From Buxus sempervirens (lineage: Eukaryota > Streptophyta > Magnoliopsida > Buxales > Buxaceae), in assembly GCA_947561395.2 (NCBI GenBank), contig OX387193.1, positions 10,602,001-10,666,000 on the forward strand: DNA of 64,000 nt, given 5' to 3'. Shown piece after piece: positions 35,845-49,300 of this stretch (the stretch's first letter is position 1; the number at the start of each line of letters is the position of its first letter). The notes under the pieces were generated by a model, which was given only the letters and a program-made list of their open reading frames with translations, did not search any database and had not been told where the DNA came from. The translations under genes and the position numbers were made by a program.

Positions 35845-37346
35845 GTGGTTGTGGTGTTTTGTCTCATTAAGATTTGATTTCCATGACTTGATAGGAAATC
35901 CGAATGCCCGCACTCCCTATCATGGATGTTATTGTACTCTATTAGAAGCTAGAAGAATTAACTGAACAAATAGCTCTTCTGCTTTTGATGCTGAATTTTT
36001 TTTTATTGGCTGTAAAGATTTACGGAGCTAACATGATATTAATTCTTACCTTCTTAGTAGTTCAAATTAGATAGTTGAGATATCCTGGGGACTGTTGTAT
36101 CCCTTGTGGTCCCCATATCTCATGGGTCCACTTCCACATTCTGTATTTTTCTCTAAATTTATTCATAATATTCTTCATTATTCATCAGAAAAAAAAAAAA
36201 AAAAAGATATCCAGGGGACTGTTGAGAAAATGAGGTTTCTTCCCTGTTATGCCATAGCCAATCAATTTGAAAACTTCAATTTAGTCAGAATACAGATACC
36301 TCATATGAAAATTTTAGTTTGATCTATTTCTCTCAAATTTGTTGTGTCAAACCAGGAATTATGTCAATGCATTAAAATCATAAAAGAGCCCAGGCTAGAC
36401 ACAGTCAAACAGAAAGTAAGCTGAGGTATAATTATATAAGCCAAATTTTCTATTCTTGTCTATTCCATTATTACCCAACTTGAGAAGTTAAAGAAGTGTG
36501 CAACCAATGTTAGGGGATAAAGGGTTATACTTCTGCTGCTGCACAAAAGGGAGGATCATTCTCCCATCTTGAATTTCAGTGGGGGTGACAATGACCCTTC
36601 TATGGACTATAATTTGCTATAACACGCGGAACTCACTAGCTTTCTTAGGTGCTAGTTCTCAAATTGATCTGTGCTTATCAGTGAAGGATATTGAGCATGT
36701 CCCCATCAATTTATGAACTGATTTGCACCAAACTTCTCATAAACAAAGTTATTTTTGCTTCAAAAGATCAGAATCATCAGATTTGATGAATTTTACAATT
36801 TTCTTGCTTTTTCATAGAAGAAAGTCATTGATAGAATTTTTAGTCTGTTTCTCCTTCGAGAATCTTAACTCAAAGAGGAAAAGATAACAATTTGTTCTGT
36901 TGATTGAACTCAAATTTTTACCATTGATTGAGAAATCATGTTTTTGGTTGTTGTCTCACTTAAGAGGCTTCCGTGTGCAAAAATATGGAGTTACTAATAA
37001 GGCAAATATTTCATTTCCTATTGATGATCACCTAGGGATCATGACTTGGTGTGATGGTAAAATCGTTGGGCTGCCACTGTGAGAACACAGGTTCCAATCT
37101 GAGCATAGCCACTTTGCACAAAAATGTCAAAGGTTAAGTCTGTTGCCAGTCCACCCCTTGCTGGAACCTGATTTGGCACCACCAATAATGTGTTATGGTC
37201 CTTTTTTTTTTTGTGTTTGCCGAAAAAATAAAAAGTAAAAAAAATTATGATCTCCTGCTTGAAGTTATTGGTGTGATGCTCTTTTACAAGTGGCTGAATT
37301 TAGATAACTGATGATTGAGATACTTTTTCATATCTTTCACTCCAGG

Positions 37347-37379
<33 letters not shown>

Positions 37380-40300
37380 TGCTTCTTGTGGCCTTAGTAC
37401 TTATGCCATTTATCATCCGCATCTTGCCTGTATTACGTTTAATTTTTTTCATACTTGTTTAATGTGATCTCTAACTTTGGTAAAGTTTCTGTATTATTAT
37501 TTTTGGGGTCAGCATTTAGAGGGTACACAAAATGTGGGGGTTATATAACTGCTTCCAGCAGGTTTATTGAGCTGTTTTGGTCATGTGCAATATAATTAAT
37601 TGAAAACAGTATTTAGAATAGCAGTCTGGTGCAGTTTAAGGGCTTGATAAATATGGGGTGAAAAACAGAAAGGATATAACACGAACAAAATACTTGTGGA
37701 ATTGATAACTGATCCATGCTTGTACCATTTAAACACCGCTCCTCACCTGGATTATAATTTTTTCATATTTGCTTATCTTGATTTGGAAGTATGATAAAGT
37801 TGCCATATTATTTTATTTGGGTCAGCCTTTAGGGAGCGCAAAGTGCAAATAATATGTGGCTTGTATAAATGCTTTCAGTTGGTCTATTGAGCTGTTTTTG
37901 GTCATGTGCAACATAGTTGAAAACACTAAGTAGAAGTAGTAGCCTGGCGTGGTTAAAGGCTTCATAAGGACAGCTCATAAAGCAAGAGGGATGTGGTATG
38001 AACTTTGAAATTGTTAACCAATGTGTGATTGTAGAAGGATGTGGACCTTTGAATGTGGTTTTTGTAGCCACCCTGGATATTTCAATTCAGATTCTTTGGC
38101 TTTCAGGGTCCTTGCCTCCCTCTATCTTTCACTCTCTCCCCTACTTTTTGTTCTTTTTAAGCTTAACTGGCTTCTTCATTTTATAATGTAATGTTGCTCT
38201 CACTAGGACTTCTTGCTTTCCTTTGGACACCTATTATTGTGGCAAGCTATTTTTGGTTGCTTAACAGCAGTCTGGTCGTTTCCGTACATTTTAGTCGGAC
38301 TGAAATGAGAAGTAGTTTTATTTGCATGCACAATTGCATTTTAAATGTATATTATCACTGAATTCTGTTTTTGAATCCTTGTATTTATTAATTATCTCTG
38401 GATGTTTACAAGGGAATTCCTTAATTTCTGACTTAAGTATCTCTTCTTAAGCAATTGAGATTCTCTAAATTAGGATGACCTTGTGAGTGAATGGAATGTA
38501 ATGTCCTGAAATTGTGATATACCTTCCTTAAGCAGGTCAGGATGCCGCGGAAGTTAAGAAACTATTCAAAATTTTAAAATATGTATCAGGAGCATTTATG
38601 CTTCGAAGAACAAAATCCATGCTTGTTGAGAGTGGATCTCTTGTGCTGCCACCTCTGACTGAGATTATTGTGTTAGATTCTCCACTCTGAATTTAAATTT
38701 CTTAATAACATTTAATTATGCTTAAGCATTGATTTGGAAATAGTCATGTTGTCAACTTATGAAAACTTTTCTAGCCTGTGTTTGTTCTGTAGTGCTTAAA
38801 CGAGTTCATCTTGATAGGATGGCCCCACTGGTTTCCTTGCAAAAGAAGGTGTATGCATCTATATTGAGAAGAGAGCTCCCTAAACTTCTTGCAGTTCATT
38901 CAGGAGCTTCTAATGTCCAATCCTTACAGAATATTGTAATGTTCATATCTAAGTTTTCTTCTTTTACATTCTAGTTTGTTGGATATTCTTCATCTTTATG
39001 TGCTACTGCCAACTGCTACCAATATTTATATCACTTTTTTTTTTTCTTGTTTACTTTTTTAAGGCAAAATGTGTGACTCAGGGCTTAAGTACCCTTATGT
39101 TCTTTGGAACCAGATTGTGACACGTGTCTTGCTTTTGAAAGTGGTTAAGATCACCATGTAGTGGATACCATTGGATAGATCAAATATTACAATTTATTTT
39201 GGCATTTGATTTCTCTATATTCTTCTAGAGGATGGAAAGATATTGAAAACTTAGGTCAAATTTCTGTAATTAAATATGCAAGTTCAATGGATCATATTCC
39301 AACTATTCTAATCTTTTGCATGGAAAATCTTTTAATGGGATCCGTTCAGTGGTGGGTCCTGATCTTTCTACACGTTTTCTGCATGTTTAGGGCATAATAA
39401 CCCTTATTTTTTATTCATAAACCCAAGATGGTACCCACAGTTAAATATGTTGGAATTGATATTAAACATATTTCTACAAGCATGATGCTGAACAGAAACA
39501 AGGCAAAATCAGATTCTTTTCTTCTTTATACCTGTTAAACAGACTCCTTGTTCTGGGCGGAAGTCATAATTTAAGTGTCTGAAGGACCACCATGGATTTT
39601 CTGCTAGGAAATGTTTATGAAATGTGTTCTACTTTCCATGATTTGAGCAGAAATATTGGGCATAATTTGTTCATCCTTTAAATCTCCTTTTTTGTGTGCA
39701 TGTGCACGTTACACGTGCATGTGGGTTGGTGGTTGTGTGTGTGTGCATATGTGCATTTGTGGGTGAGTGGATGTGTATTATGTGCATGAGTGTGTACATG
39801 TGTGTTTGTGGGTGTGTTTTTGTTTGTTGTCTGTTTGCAGACGTGTGTGCATACTTGTGGAATAAAATGTTATAAATAAGTAAGAGCAATAAATATCCTT
39901 CAAATCCTTTTGTAATGGATTGGATATTGAGGATGTTTTAGTATGTGAGAATTTTCAGCTCCTGTAGGTTCCTATAGCTGCTAATTTCTGTACACCTTTG
40001 GTGTACATGTACCTCTTTTCTCTTATCTTAATATAATCCTTTTATTACAGATAAAAAAATAAATAAATATCCTTCAAATCTAAGAAAAAATGTGTCAAAC
40101 CAGTAAAATAATAAAGGACACTAATTCTTCTTCAAATCTAAGAAACAATTAGTCAAATTAACCCAATAATCTTATTAAATACCCATTTGGTGAAATGCAC
40201 ATAAAATATTCATCTACATTTCCGGGTACCTGATTTACTTGGAACCATTTAATTATTACTTGGTCTAACATCATTGTCTTTGAAAGATAGTAAGCGAATA

Positions 40301-43300
40301 ATCTATTTATATTAGGTATTCAATGTGCTTTAAGGCCATGTTGGACTTATTAGAAGGTTAAACTTTCTAAAAAAGTTAAGAGTGTTTTCTTAGAAGGTTT
40401 CAAGAACATTAATTTTCTTAGTAATGCTTGGTTTTCAATGGAAGAACAAAAGAAAATAAGTTACGTTCTACCCCCCGCCATACCAGCTTGCTAGGAGCAT
40501 ATGTGGAGGGCATTTAAGTTCTTCTTTCTCTTATATTTTCATATGGAACCTTAGTAATACAGTTACAAGAACTCCATATTCCAAATTCCAAGTAATGGCA
40601 TAGCGCTTCTGTTCACATCCCTTCTTTATGGTATCTAGGCAGGATGAATGTAAAGTTCCCCCCTTTGTTTTCATAAGTCCACAGGGAGCTATTTTAATTT
40701 GTTTGTGATGTAGCAAGTGTGCCTTTGGCTGAAAATTTCCATGTGGATAAACAGTGAATTGATGGCATTGGTTTATGTTTCATCCTTGTTAGAGTGCCAC
40801 CTCATCAAATGGCTGTAAATTTTGCCCATAGCAGTATAATCCTGTTGAGTCTTATCAGGCTACCCAATGTTGAAAACAACTTTGCCAAGAAATGATTTGA
40901 AGTCGCAAAAATAACACGAAGGAATTCCAATACCTTAAAAGGGTTCTGCATGTCACTGAGATTGGATTCCTTCATCTTGATGTAGGTTTTAGAGTCATAT
41001 TAGTTGTAGTTTGCTATATTTCAAATTTGTGGAGGTAATTATTGGATAGGGGGGATGAAGAAACTGGTTAGTGGGTCATTAAAAAAAGAAAAGGTCTTGA
41101 ATGTTGAAAATTGACACATGGAGAAATGTCAACCTATTTATAAGATAGTTATTTGGCTTGTTAATTCACTGTGAGACTTGAATGCTCGTGTTTGAAGTTC
41201 AACTGAGTTCCTCAATGCTTGAATGATTTGTCTAATTTATTGGTTCTAGGTTTCTTCCCAAGCTCTCATCCTCACATGGTAACATTGAAGTGTGCAGAAT
41301 TCAATTTTAGGGCCTTGGGTTGGGAGATGGTAAAAGCATCCGATGCATCATCTTTTACCATGATGCTGAAGCTGCTTTGCATATTTAATAATTACCTTAT
41401 TTTGAACTTCTATAATACCTTCGTGAACTTTATCAGACATGGGTAAATACAACACTATTTGGTTGCATCTTTACCAATTATTTATGCCATCTGTTCAGGT
41501 AATTCAGTTGCGGAAAGCATGCAGCCATCCTTACCTCTTTCCTGGTATTGAGCCTGAACCATATGAAGAGGGTGAACATCTGGTTCAGGTAGCTTCTTGA
41601 TCTTGTGCTGGTATAATATACTTTGACATGACTCTCTGAAGATAGGTTCTGAACTCACATCTATGTTGTCACTCATAGATACCTTAGTGCAGAAAAGGGC
41701 TAGCCCAATGCATGAGGCTCCCGCCATTGCGTTTGTCTGGGGAGGGTCTGATGTACGCAACCTTACCCCTGCAAGCGGAGAGGTTCTTTCCTGTCACTCA
41801 TAGATCTTTGTGCAAAAATTAGAAAAATGCAGAGAGAGAGAGACAGAGAGCGTACAAAAACTTCACTTTTCAAACCACAGCTTTTTCAGCTAAGGGAAAC
41901 TGCTGTTATACATACCTTTTGAAACCATTAAATACTGCCTTAAGTTCTCTCATAATTTTCCTAGATGTATAGATTTTATGATATTGATATTTTCATAGCG
42001 TTCAGGCTAGTGGTAAACTTATAGTATTGGACCAACTACTAAAGAGGCTTCATGAGACTGGACACCGTGTTCTGTTGTTTGCTCAGATGACCCAGACACT
42101 AGATATTCTGCAGGTTTGTGGTCTTCTTATGAATCTGAAAGAAAAAATGCAGTCAAGCTCAATTATGCTTGATATTTATGTGTAAGATTCTGTGCTTTTT
42201 GTATTTAATGTGCAAAGTAGGATTTTCTGGAGTTACGGAACTACTCTTATGAACGACTGGATGGATCTGTTCGAGCTGAAGAGCGTTTTGCTGCAATTAG
42301 AAGTTTCAGCCAGCATAATATAGATTCTCAAAGTGATCAGCATGGTGCATTCGTCTTTATGATCTCCACAAGAGCAGGAGGAGTTGGACTGAATCTTGTG
42401 GCTGCTGATACTGTGAGTTAAAATGATTTAACTTCTACACATTTTTATTGATATTTCTACTTGAATATTGCTTCTTACTTGCTTATTGTTTTGCTTCATG
42501 CATCATAAAAAGCCAAATAGCTTTTGTATAAAATTTTTTTATAGCTTGAGCAGAATATGTTATTCATATAACAAAATCCTCACCACTTAATTCATAAAGC
42601 TTTAGTTTTGTTTGCAACTCACTCCCCAATATATCTCCCCTCTTGCTAATTTATCCAATACAACTGAAGTGGTTGCTGGAGGTATTAGGGAGGAAGGGCA
42701 AAGAAAGAAGTAGGAGGTGAGAAGAAAAATTAAAGGGAAAGGAAAAAGGGAGTCTGTGGACTATCTACATCACAGATCAGTATTTTTTATAACATTTTGA
42801 TCAAAAGGATATGAATGCCCATGCAATACATAACTTCAACACTCCTTGTGATAGAGCATAGATATCTTTTATGCCCAGCTTACTAAATAGAATTGAAATT
42901 GACTCTTACTTAATACCTTAGTAAATATAACCCCTCACTGCTCCTCAGATTTCACATATGAGCGATAGTTTGCTTATTCAATACCATGCCCTAATAAATG
43001 GAATATCCAATGGGGTTTTGGTTCTCTTCACCAGCCTTTGGTGTTTTGTAAATGGGGTATCTTCGATATTCTTGTAAGACATTAGGGGTTTGGAATGGAA
43101 AGATTTTCTATTATCTTATCTCTATTGCAGCGATATAGCTGTAGGGTGATGATGTTGGGGAGATCCTCTATATTTCTATAGTCTTTTTTGATGAGCTTTT
43201 AGAGAGAGAGTTATTTTTTTATTGGGGAGATCACTTGCAGAATATATAGGTTTCTGTCCCTAATAGTTGTGTTTGTAGCAAAGCTTTAGAAACAATTAAT

Positions 43301-46300
43301 TTTCCATTTATTATACATTGTGGCATGTCATAAACATTTGTTCTTTCTTCCTACCATTTGAATGGTGGGTTATGCCTAAGAGCATTCATAATCTTTCCTT
43401 ATGTTGGAATAAGGCTTTGGTTTCTAGATGAGGCCAGCTGTTTTGGGGGGTAATCCCTTTTGTAGTAATAGGAAGTTTGGTGGAAGTTTTTTGTGGGGAT
43501 TATTAGGAGTATTGGTTGGAGTTTGTTTGATTGTCTAGATTCTCCATGAGTTCCTTGATGTAGATTCCTCTAGGTGTCTGTATATTTGCAAGTTTATTTT
43601 GTGGGAGAGTCTATGTGTTGTCCGGTAGTCCCGCTTGGGGATTTCTTTTCTTTTATGTCTTCTCCTTGTATTTATTGGTAATCTATCTTTATAATGAACA
43701 AAATTTTTTGTTTCTAACCAAAATATTAGAGTAAAAAAACAGGTGCTTTAAGAAAAATTATCTGCTTCTTGTAAATTTTTTGTGGGAGGTTTGGCACGTT
43801 CCATTGCAAATCTTTAGTTTGTTGATGCCTCATTAGTCACTTTCCTCAATTTGTTCACCCCATCACAGGGTGATTAAAGAAATAATCAGCTACATTGAGA
43901 TGGTAGGACTTTTCTTCTTCATACCATCTATTAGGGTCTGCCTTTGGCTTTATCTTCAAATTTACAGTGGTGTGGGATTTTATAATGGTGGGGGTGGAGA
44001 GAAAGCTAGCGAAGTGGAGGAAGGACTATCTAAATAAATCAGAAGTATCACTCTTATCAGAAAGCTTTGTGAAGTTGTGCAGCGTATTTTAGACTGTCTT
44101 TGAGATGCTGATATCAGTTTCAAGTTAAGGAATTAAAATGCAACTTGATGAAGTGATGGTGTGAGGCACACAGTTTTCATTTGTAAATCACAAGGTGTGG
44201 GGTTGAGAACCATTTTTGGCAAAACTTTATTAAGGATGTGATTACGGCAGTTTGGAGTGTAGGTGGAAAATCTGTGAAGAGCAATTGTGCAAGATGAATA
44301 TGGGAGATGACCAGAACAGTAACAGGGTTCAGAAATGATTTTTTGTTTCATAGGCAATTAACTGTAGATTTGATTGCTTTCTGACAAGAACAGATTTCAG
44401 ATTGTTGAGGGCGCAGAGTTCAGGTCTGGACAATCTTGGTGCAGATCATCAGTTTTCTGAACAGCATTTCCGACTTTATTGTCTTTCATGGATGTTGAAG
44501 GAGCTCTTTTCTGGAATGTGTTACTGAGTTCTGGAATGTGTTAATGAGAGAGTTTTTCCTAAATTGGAGTCTGAGGTGGATGATCTAGCATCATTTTTTT
44601 GAGTTGTTACTGTCAGCTAAAATTGTTAAAAGGTGGTTGAGATAAGAAAGTTAAGCCTTTTTCTGGTTTGTTTCTGAAAGGCATGTTTATTATTTTGGAA
44701 AACTCTTGTCCTTTCAGGAGTAGCCTTTTCTCTTTATATGGTGGAATTATATTAAATCTTGATGGTTGAGCATTATATCAATAGGAATTGGGTCTTGCTA
44801 AGAAAAGTTGTATATATTAGAAAGAGGCTGAGTTGGTGCAGTACTCACTTCATTATGATTTCTTTTTGTGTTTGTGATTTCAGTTTTGTGCAGGCTAGGA
44901 CTGAACTTCATGGGCAAATTGATTTGCCTTGTATTGAGAATGACGATGAGGATGTTTCAAGTGTTAGGAACCTTTGCCCTTTCCTGTTTGTTGCAAGATA
45001 ATATAAGGAGAACATTGTGCTCTAAAGGGAAAAAAATTCATGTTCTTAGGCTCCCGTCTCACTTTGGTATGCAAATCATAAACTTCCTTCCTATGGGAAT
45101 GGGGATGAGAAACAATTCTCCAAATACGGCAAACGGAAGTTTAACTCCTAAAGAAGCATCTCATGTCATCAATAATTAGTGAATCCATCAAAGTTGATCT
45201 TTACTTCTCCTTGTGGGGATGGAGGTCTTCTGTTTCTGTGAAGGATTCTTCTTTTAGCTGAATTTTTTTTTGGAATGGTTTTTCTAGCTTCAGCATGTAA
45301 ACTTTTGCTTGTGGGGGTTTCATGCCAGTAGGGTACTTAATCCAGATTTAATTGATTGTTGTTTAAAAAAATTGAAAATAAGGTATCTGCATATATAACT
45401 GACTGACTGGAATTTGAGCTTCAGAGACATCACAGTCGAAATCAGACGTACATGTGTACATACATATGGACATGCATGCATGTGCGTAATCATGCACATT
45501 TATGCAGTCAGAAATTATTAAAGACTTAGAAGTGAATCAATATCAGAATAGCTAGTAGGAAAAGTGGAAAATTCAGTGCAGTTTCTATATCGAAAATACT
45601 CCTCTAAATTTTCAAACAAAAGTACTTTAAATTAAGAAAAATAAAGAAATTTATTAATCAGAGCTGCTGGAAGGAGAACATATTTTTGGAACAAAGTTTG
45701 TTTCATGCTAAGGTGCATCATATGGCATTGGGTTAGCCACAACAGGTATTTATTTAACAATAAAAACCCTTCAAATCCTCACTGGAAGCTGTAAAATAGC
45801 AGATGTGTCAAAGGAGAAATAGATCCTGGCATAAAAAGTGCAGCAACAGGATGATTGGAATGTCTTACGTGTTCTGAATCTTTCCAACATCTCAGAGTTG
45901 GCTAGAGGGGAGCCTTGCCCTCTAAGGAGTCCTGTATCAATCTAAAAATCTCTCCATTAAATACCTGCTTGAACACCTCTCAGAGGAAACCCCAAATTTC
46001 TAAAACATTCCTAAAACTACTTATAAACAAGTAATATGACCTCCATACACAAACAAATAATAGAAAGCACCAGTTACATACTCGAAGCAGAACCTAAGAA
46101 AAACTAAAAATTAAATAACATAAATGTCCTTAAATTGCCATTGTTTTTCCTAATGGATTTTTCAACATTTGGAGGCCTAGAACTTTAAAATCTCAACAAA
46201 ATGATAGAAATAGCCTATGATAATCCAACATGGATATATGAGCACAATCTCAAGAGCTGACTGCATCACAATTTGACTGAATATATATATATATTGTTTG

Positions 46301-49300
46301 GGTGTGATGGTGGAACAGGTTTTTTGTTGCCAATTCCCCAAATTGTTGGGCTAATGCATTTTTGTTGATCTTGACAGTCACATAGTTTATTGATTATATT
46401 AATGCATTTCTGGTGATCTGATATTGATGGCTATGATTATAGCAATTCATTTCAGTTGATATTGAAAGGGATGAAAGGGATGAAGCTCATAAACTTGGAT
46501 CATAAGCAGATTAGGGCTAGTAGAATGAAACCCCTCTCAATTGCATATCAGGTTAGGATGACTCCACTTGGAATTTGATTATCTCATGAAGTTGGAAACA
46601 TATACTATAATTCCTGTAGGGATAGATGGAGAAAAAACAGTGTTCCTCACTTGGATCTCAATGTACCCTCCTAGCTGGTATTATTTTCAGAACCATGAAT
46701 CCTCACTTTTCTCTTTCAATGTGCACAAAACAATGAAAAGACACTATTTGCAGAAACTATTAGGAGAAAAAAGAAAAAAAAAAACCTCTCCACCCATCCG
46801 GATGGCATGAAATGGGTGATCGGTTTCGCTTAGCTCCAGTGATGTCTCATCTCATTCACTAATGAATATCTACTAAAGTTTAGAAACAAAAGGACAACTC
46901 CAGCGATCAGTTTCATCCACTCATAAACCTCAGGACGGTTTGGATAAATGTCTCATCTCCATTTCAAACAGTTTGGATAAGGGAAACCTACTGCTGATGA
47001 AAACTTCTGGAGCAGGAAAAAGGGAAAAAACTTATTTATCTTATTAAACTTGATAGAGATGGCTGAATTTTGATGATACCCACATTGGAATACTGTCAAC
47101 TGCAAAGTTGTTTTTGCTAGAACTACGATCTTTTGCAGGGATACATTTGCATGATAGGAGTTTGAGGTCCAAACAGTTACTGGGTTATTTGATCTTCTGT
47201 TTGTCAACTTGTTCTATAAGTTCTAGCAAGGGAATGTTTATCAATTATCATCTGGTGTGATAGATGTATCTCCAATCGTCTTGTGCATTAAAAAATTGAC
47301 TCAAGTTTGCATGATGACAGGTTGCATGAATTTTATTGTGTTTGCTGCATGCACTGGAGATTATTATGTTTACTGCATATCTTTATTTTTGAGAGTTGAT
47401 AGTTTTTCATTGTTTTGGGAATGTATGTTGAATTTTCCCCCAACTTACTCTTGTAAAAATGTTGCGCATAAATGTTTCTGATCCAGTATGCATACATCCA
47501 TATCTCACTTTTTCTTTTCCAATCCTGGATAGTTTATACCACTCATGGCTTTCAACATGTATTCTAGGTTATATTTTATGAGCAAGATTGGAACCCTCAG
47601 GTGGACAGGCAAGCTCTGCAGCGTGCACACCGTATCGGGCAGATGAACCATGTGATGGCTATAAACCTAATTACGAGATGCACAGTGGAAGAGGTAGGAT
47701 GTTCTTGGTACTACTTAGGATGAACCAAACTGTATAACTGAAAATTATTATTTCTTTCAGGGCTCTGATAATGTGTGTATCATGTAGGTCATCATGAGGA
47801 GGGCAGAGAGAAAGTTACAGCTCAGCCATAATGTGATAGGAGAGGCTAATACAGATGAGAATGCTAAACAAGAAGGTGCTGATGCCGTTGACCTGCGATC
47901 TGCAATATTTGGGCTGCATATGTTTGATCCTACAGATATGAATGATGAAAAATCCAGTGAAGCGAATATGTCAGTGTTGAAAGATTTGGCTGAAAAGGTG
48001 ATTGCAATGCGCCATGAAGTATCACATAAGGTTGACAGCAAGTTCGAGATAAATCCGAAGGAGATACTTAATGGTGACGATGCTTTGATGAAAAGTGGTT
48101 CTGATTTTATTAATTTTGATCCCGGGCTTGAAGAGGCTTCATATAATTCATGGGTTGAAAAGTTTAAAGAGGTGTCACAATCAGCTGATAGCTCCACTTT
48201 AGAGCTGATAAGTAAAAGAAGCTTGCCTGAGGAAAGATATCTAAAACATGAAAAGGCAAGGAAGGATGCTGAAGATAAGAAGCTTTCAAAGTGGGAAGCT
48301 CTTGGTTATCAATCATTAGCTGTGAAAAACCCCATCTCACCTGTTGATGGTGACCTGATGTCAGATTCAGGTTCCATGCAATTTGTTTATGGAGATTGTA
48401 CATGTCCATCAAAGATTTGCCCTGCTGAGCCTAGTGTGATATTCGGGTAACTTTTTCTTATTCAAGAAAGATGAAATTAGTTGAGCTAATTTTCTTTTGT
48501 GCTCAAAATATGGGTGAAAATCGTAGATAAATGGTTTCTTGTTTTTGTTGTCCATTCAGTCCTTGCTGACCGACCCCATCGTCCTACTCTATGTGCGTCT
48601 CATATTTGTGGGAATTTTTTATGTGCTATTTCTTTTTCTTCATCTTCGTAGATTCTTTTTGTGAATTGTTCATATTTTCTTCCTTGGTAAATCTCGCTTT
48701 ATCTGATACTTGAATCTTTTTTTTTTCTTTTCATGATACGTGGAAATAACTTTGTGGAACTATGGATATACTGGTGTCTATTTTATTATCTTTTACTAAT
48801 CCTGATTGTCAACTATCAAATGGATGTCTAGGGCCGTTATGAGTCCCTAGAGGTTGTCATATTACTTGAGGAGAGCAAGGTCTTTGGCAAGGAAATTGAA
48901 TGTCTCGTTCAGCCACATTCCAAGGGATGCTAATACAGAAGATCATTGGCTAGCTAAAGTGGTATCTTTGAGATCCTAGTTCTTCTCAGGTGCATTAGCG
49001 GGAGAGTTTTTGGAGGTGATGGGGGGCTAGGATGGCTATGGTAGGTTTCTTTCTGGCTGTCTACAGGATTTCAACAGTTTGGTGGGAGCTATGTTACATG
49101 GACACTTTACACAACCCAGAGTACCCGTGTCGGACACAACATGACATGGGTATGAGATGTGTGTCAGATCCTTCGCATGTTCTCTTGGACATGGCAACCC
49201 AAGATCAATCATAAAATAATTATCAAATAATCAACTTGCAAGTAATGAATCAAAAAAGATAATAGTTTTTGCAAAGAGAGAATGTATATTATCAAACTCA

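Noticed and set aside
35493..35870. Open frame continuing from CHR10 exon 6 into the G30 tract
   Set aside because: The donor at 35640/35641 is required for phase with exon 7; the rest is intron read-through.
39671..39889. His/Thr-rich minus-strand frame
   Set aside because: Translation of a TG-rich low-complexity tract.
44759..45179. Two overlapping plus-strand frames in CHR10 intron 11
   Set aside because: No recognisable domain or splice partner, and within an intron that joins motifs V and VI in phase.
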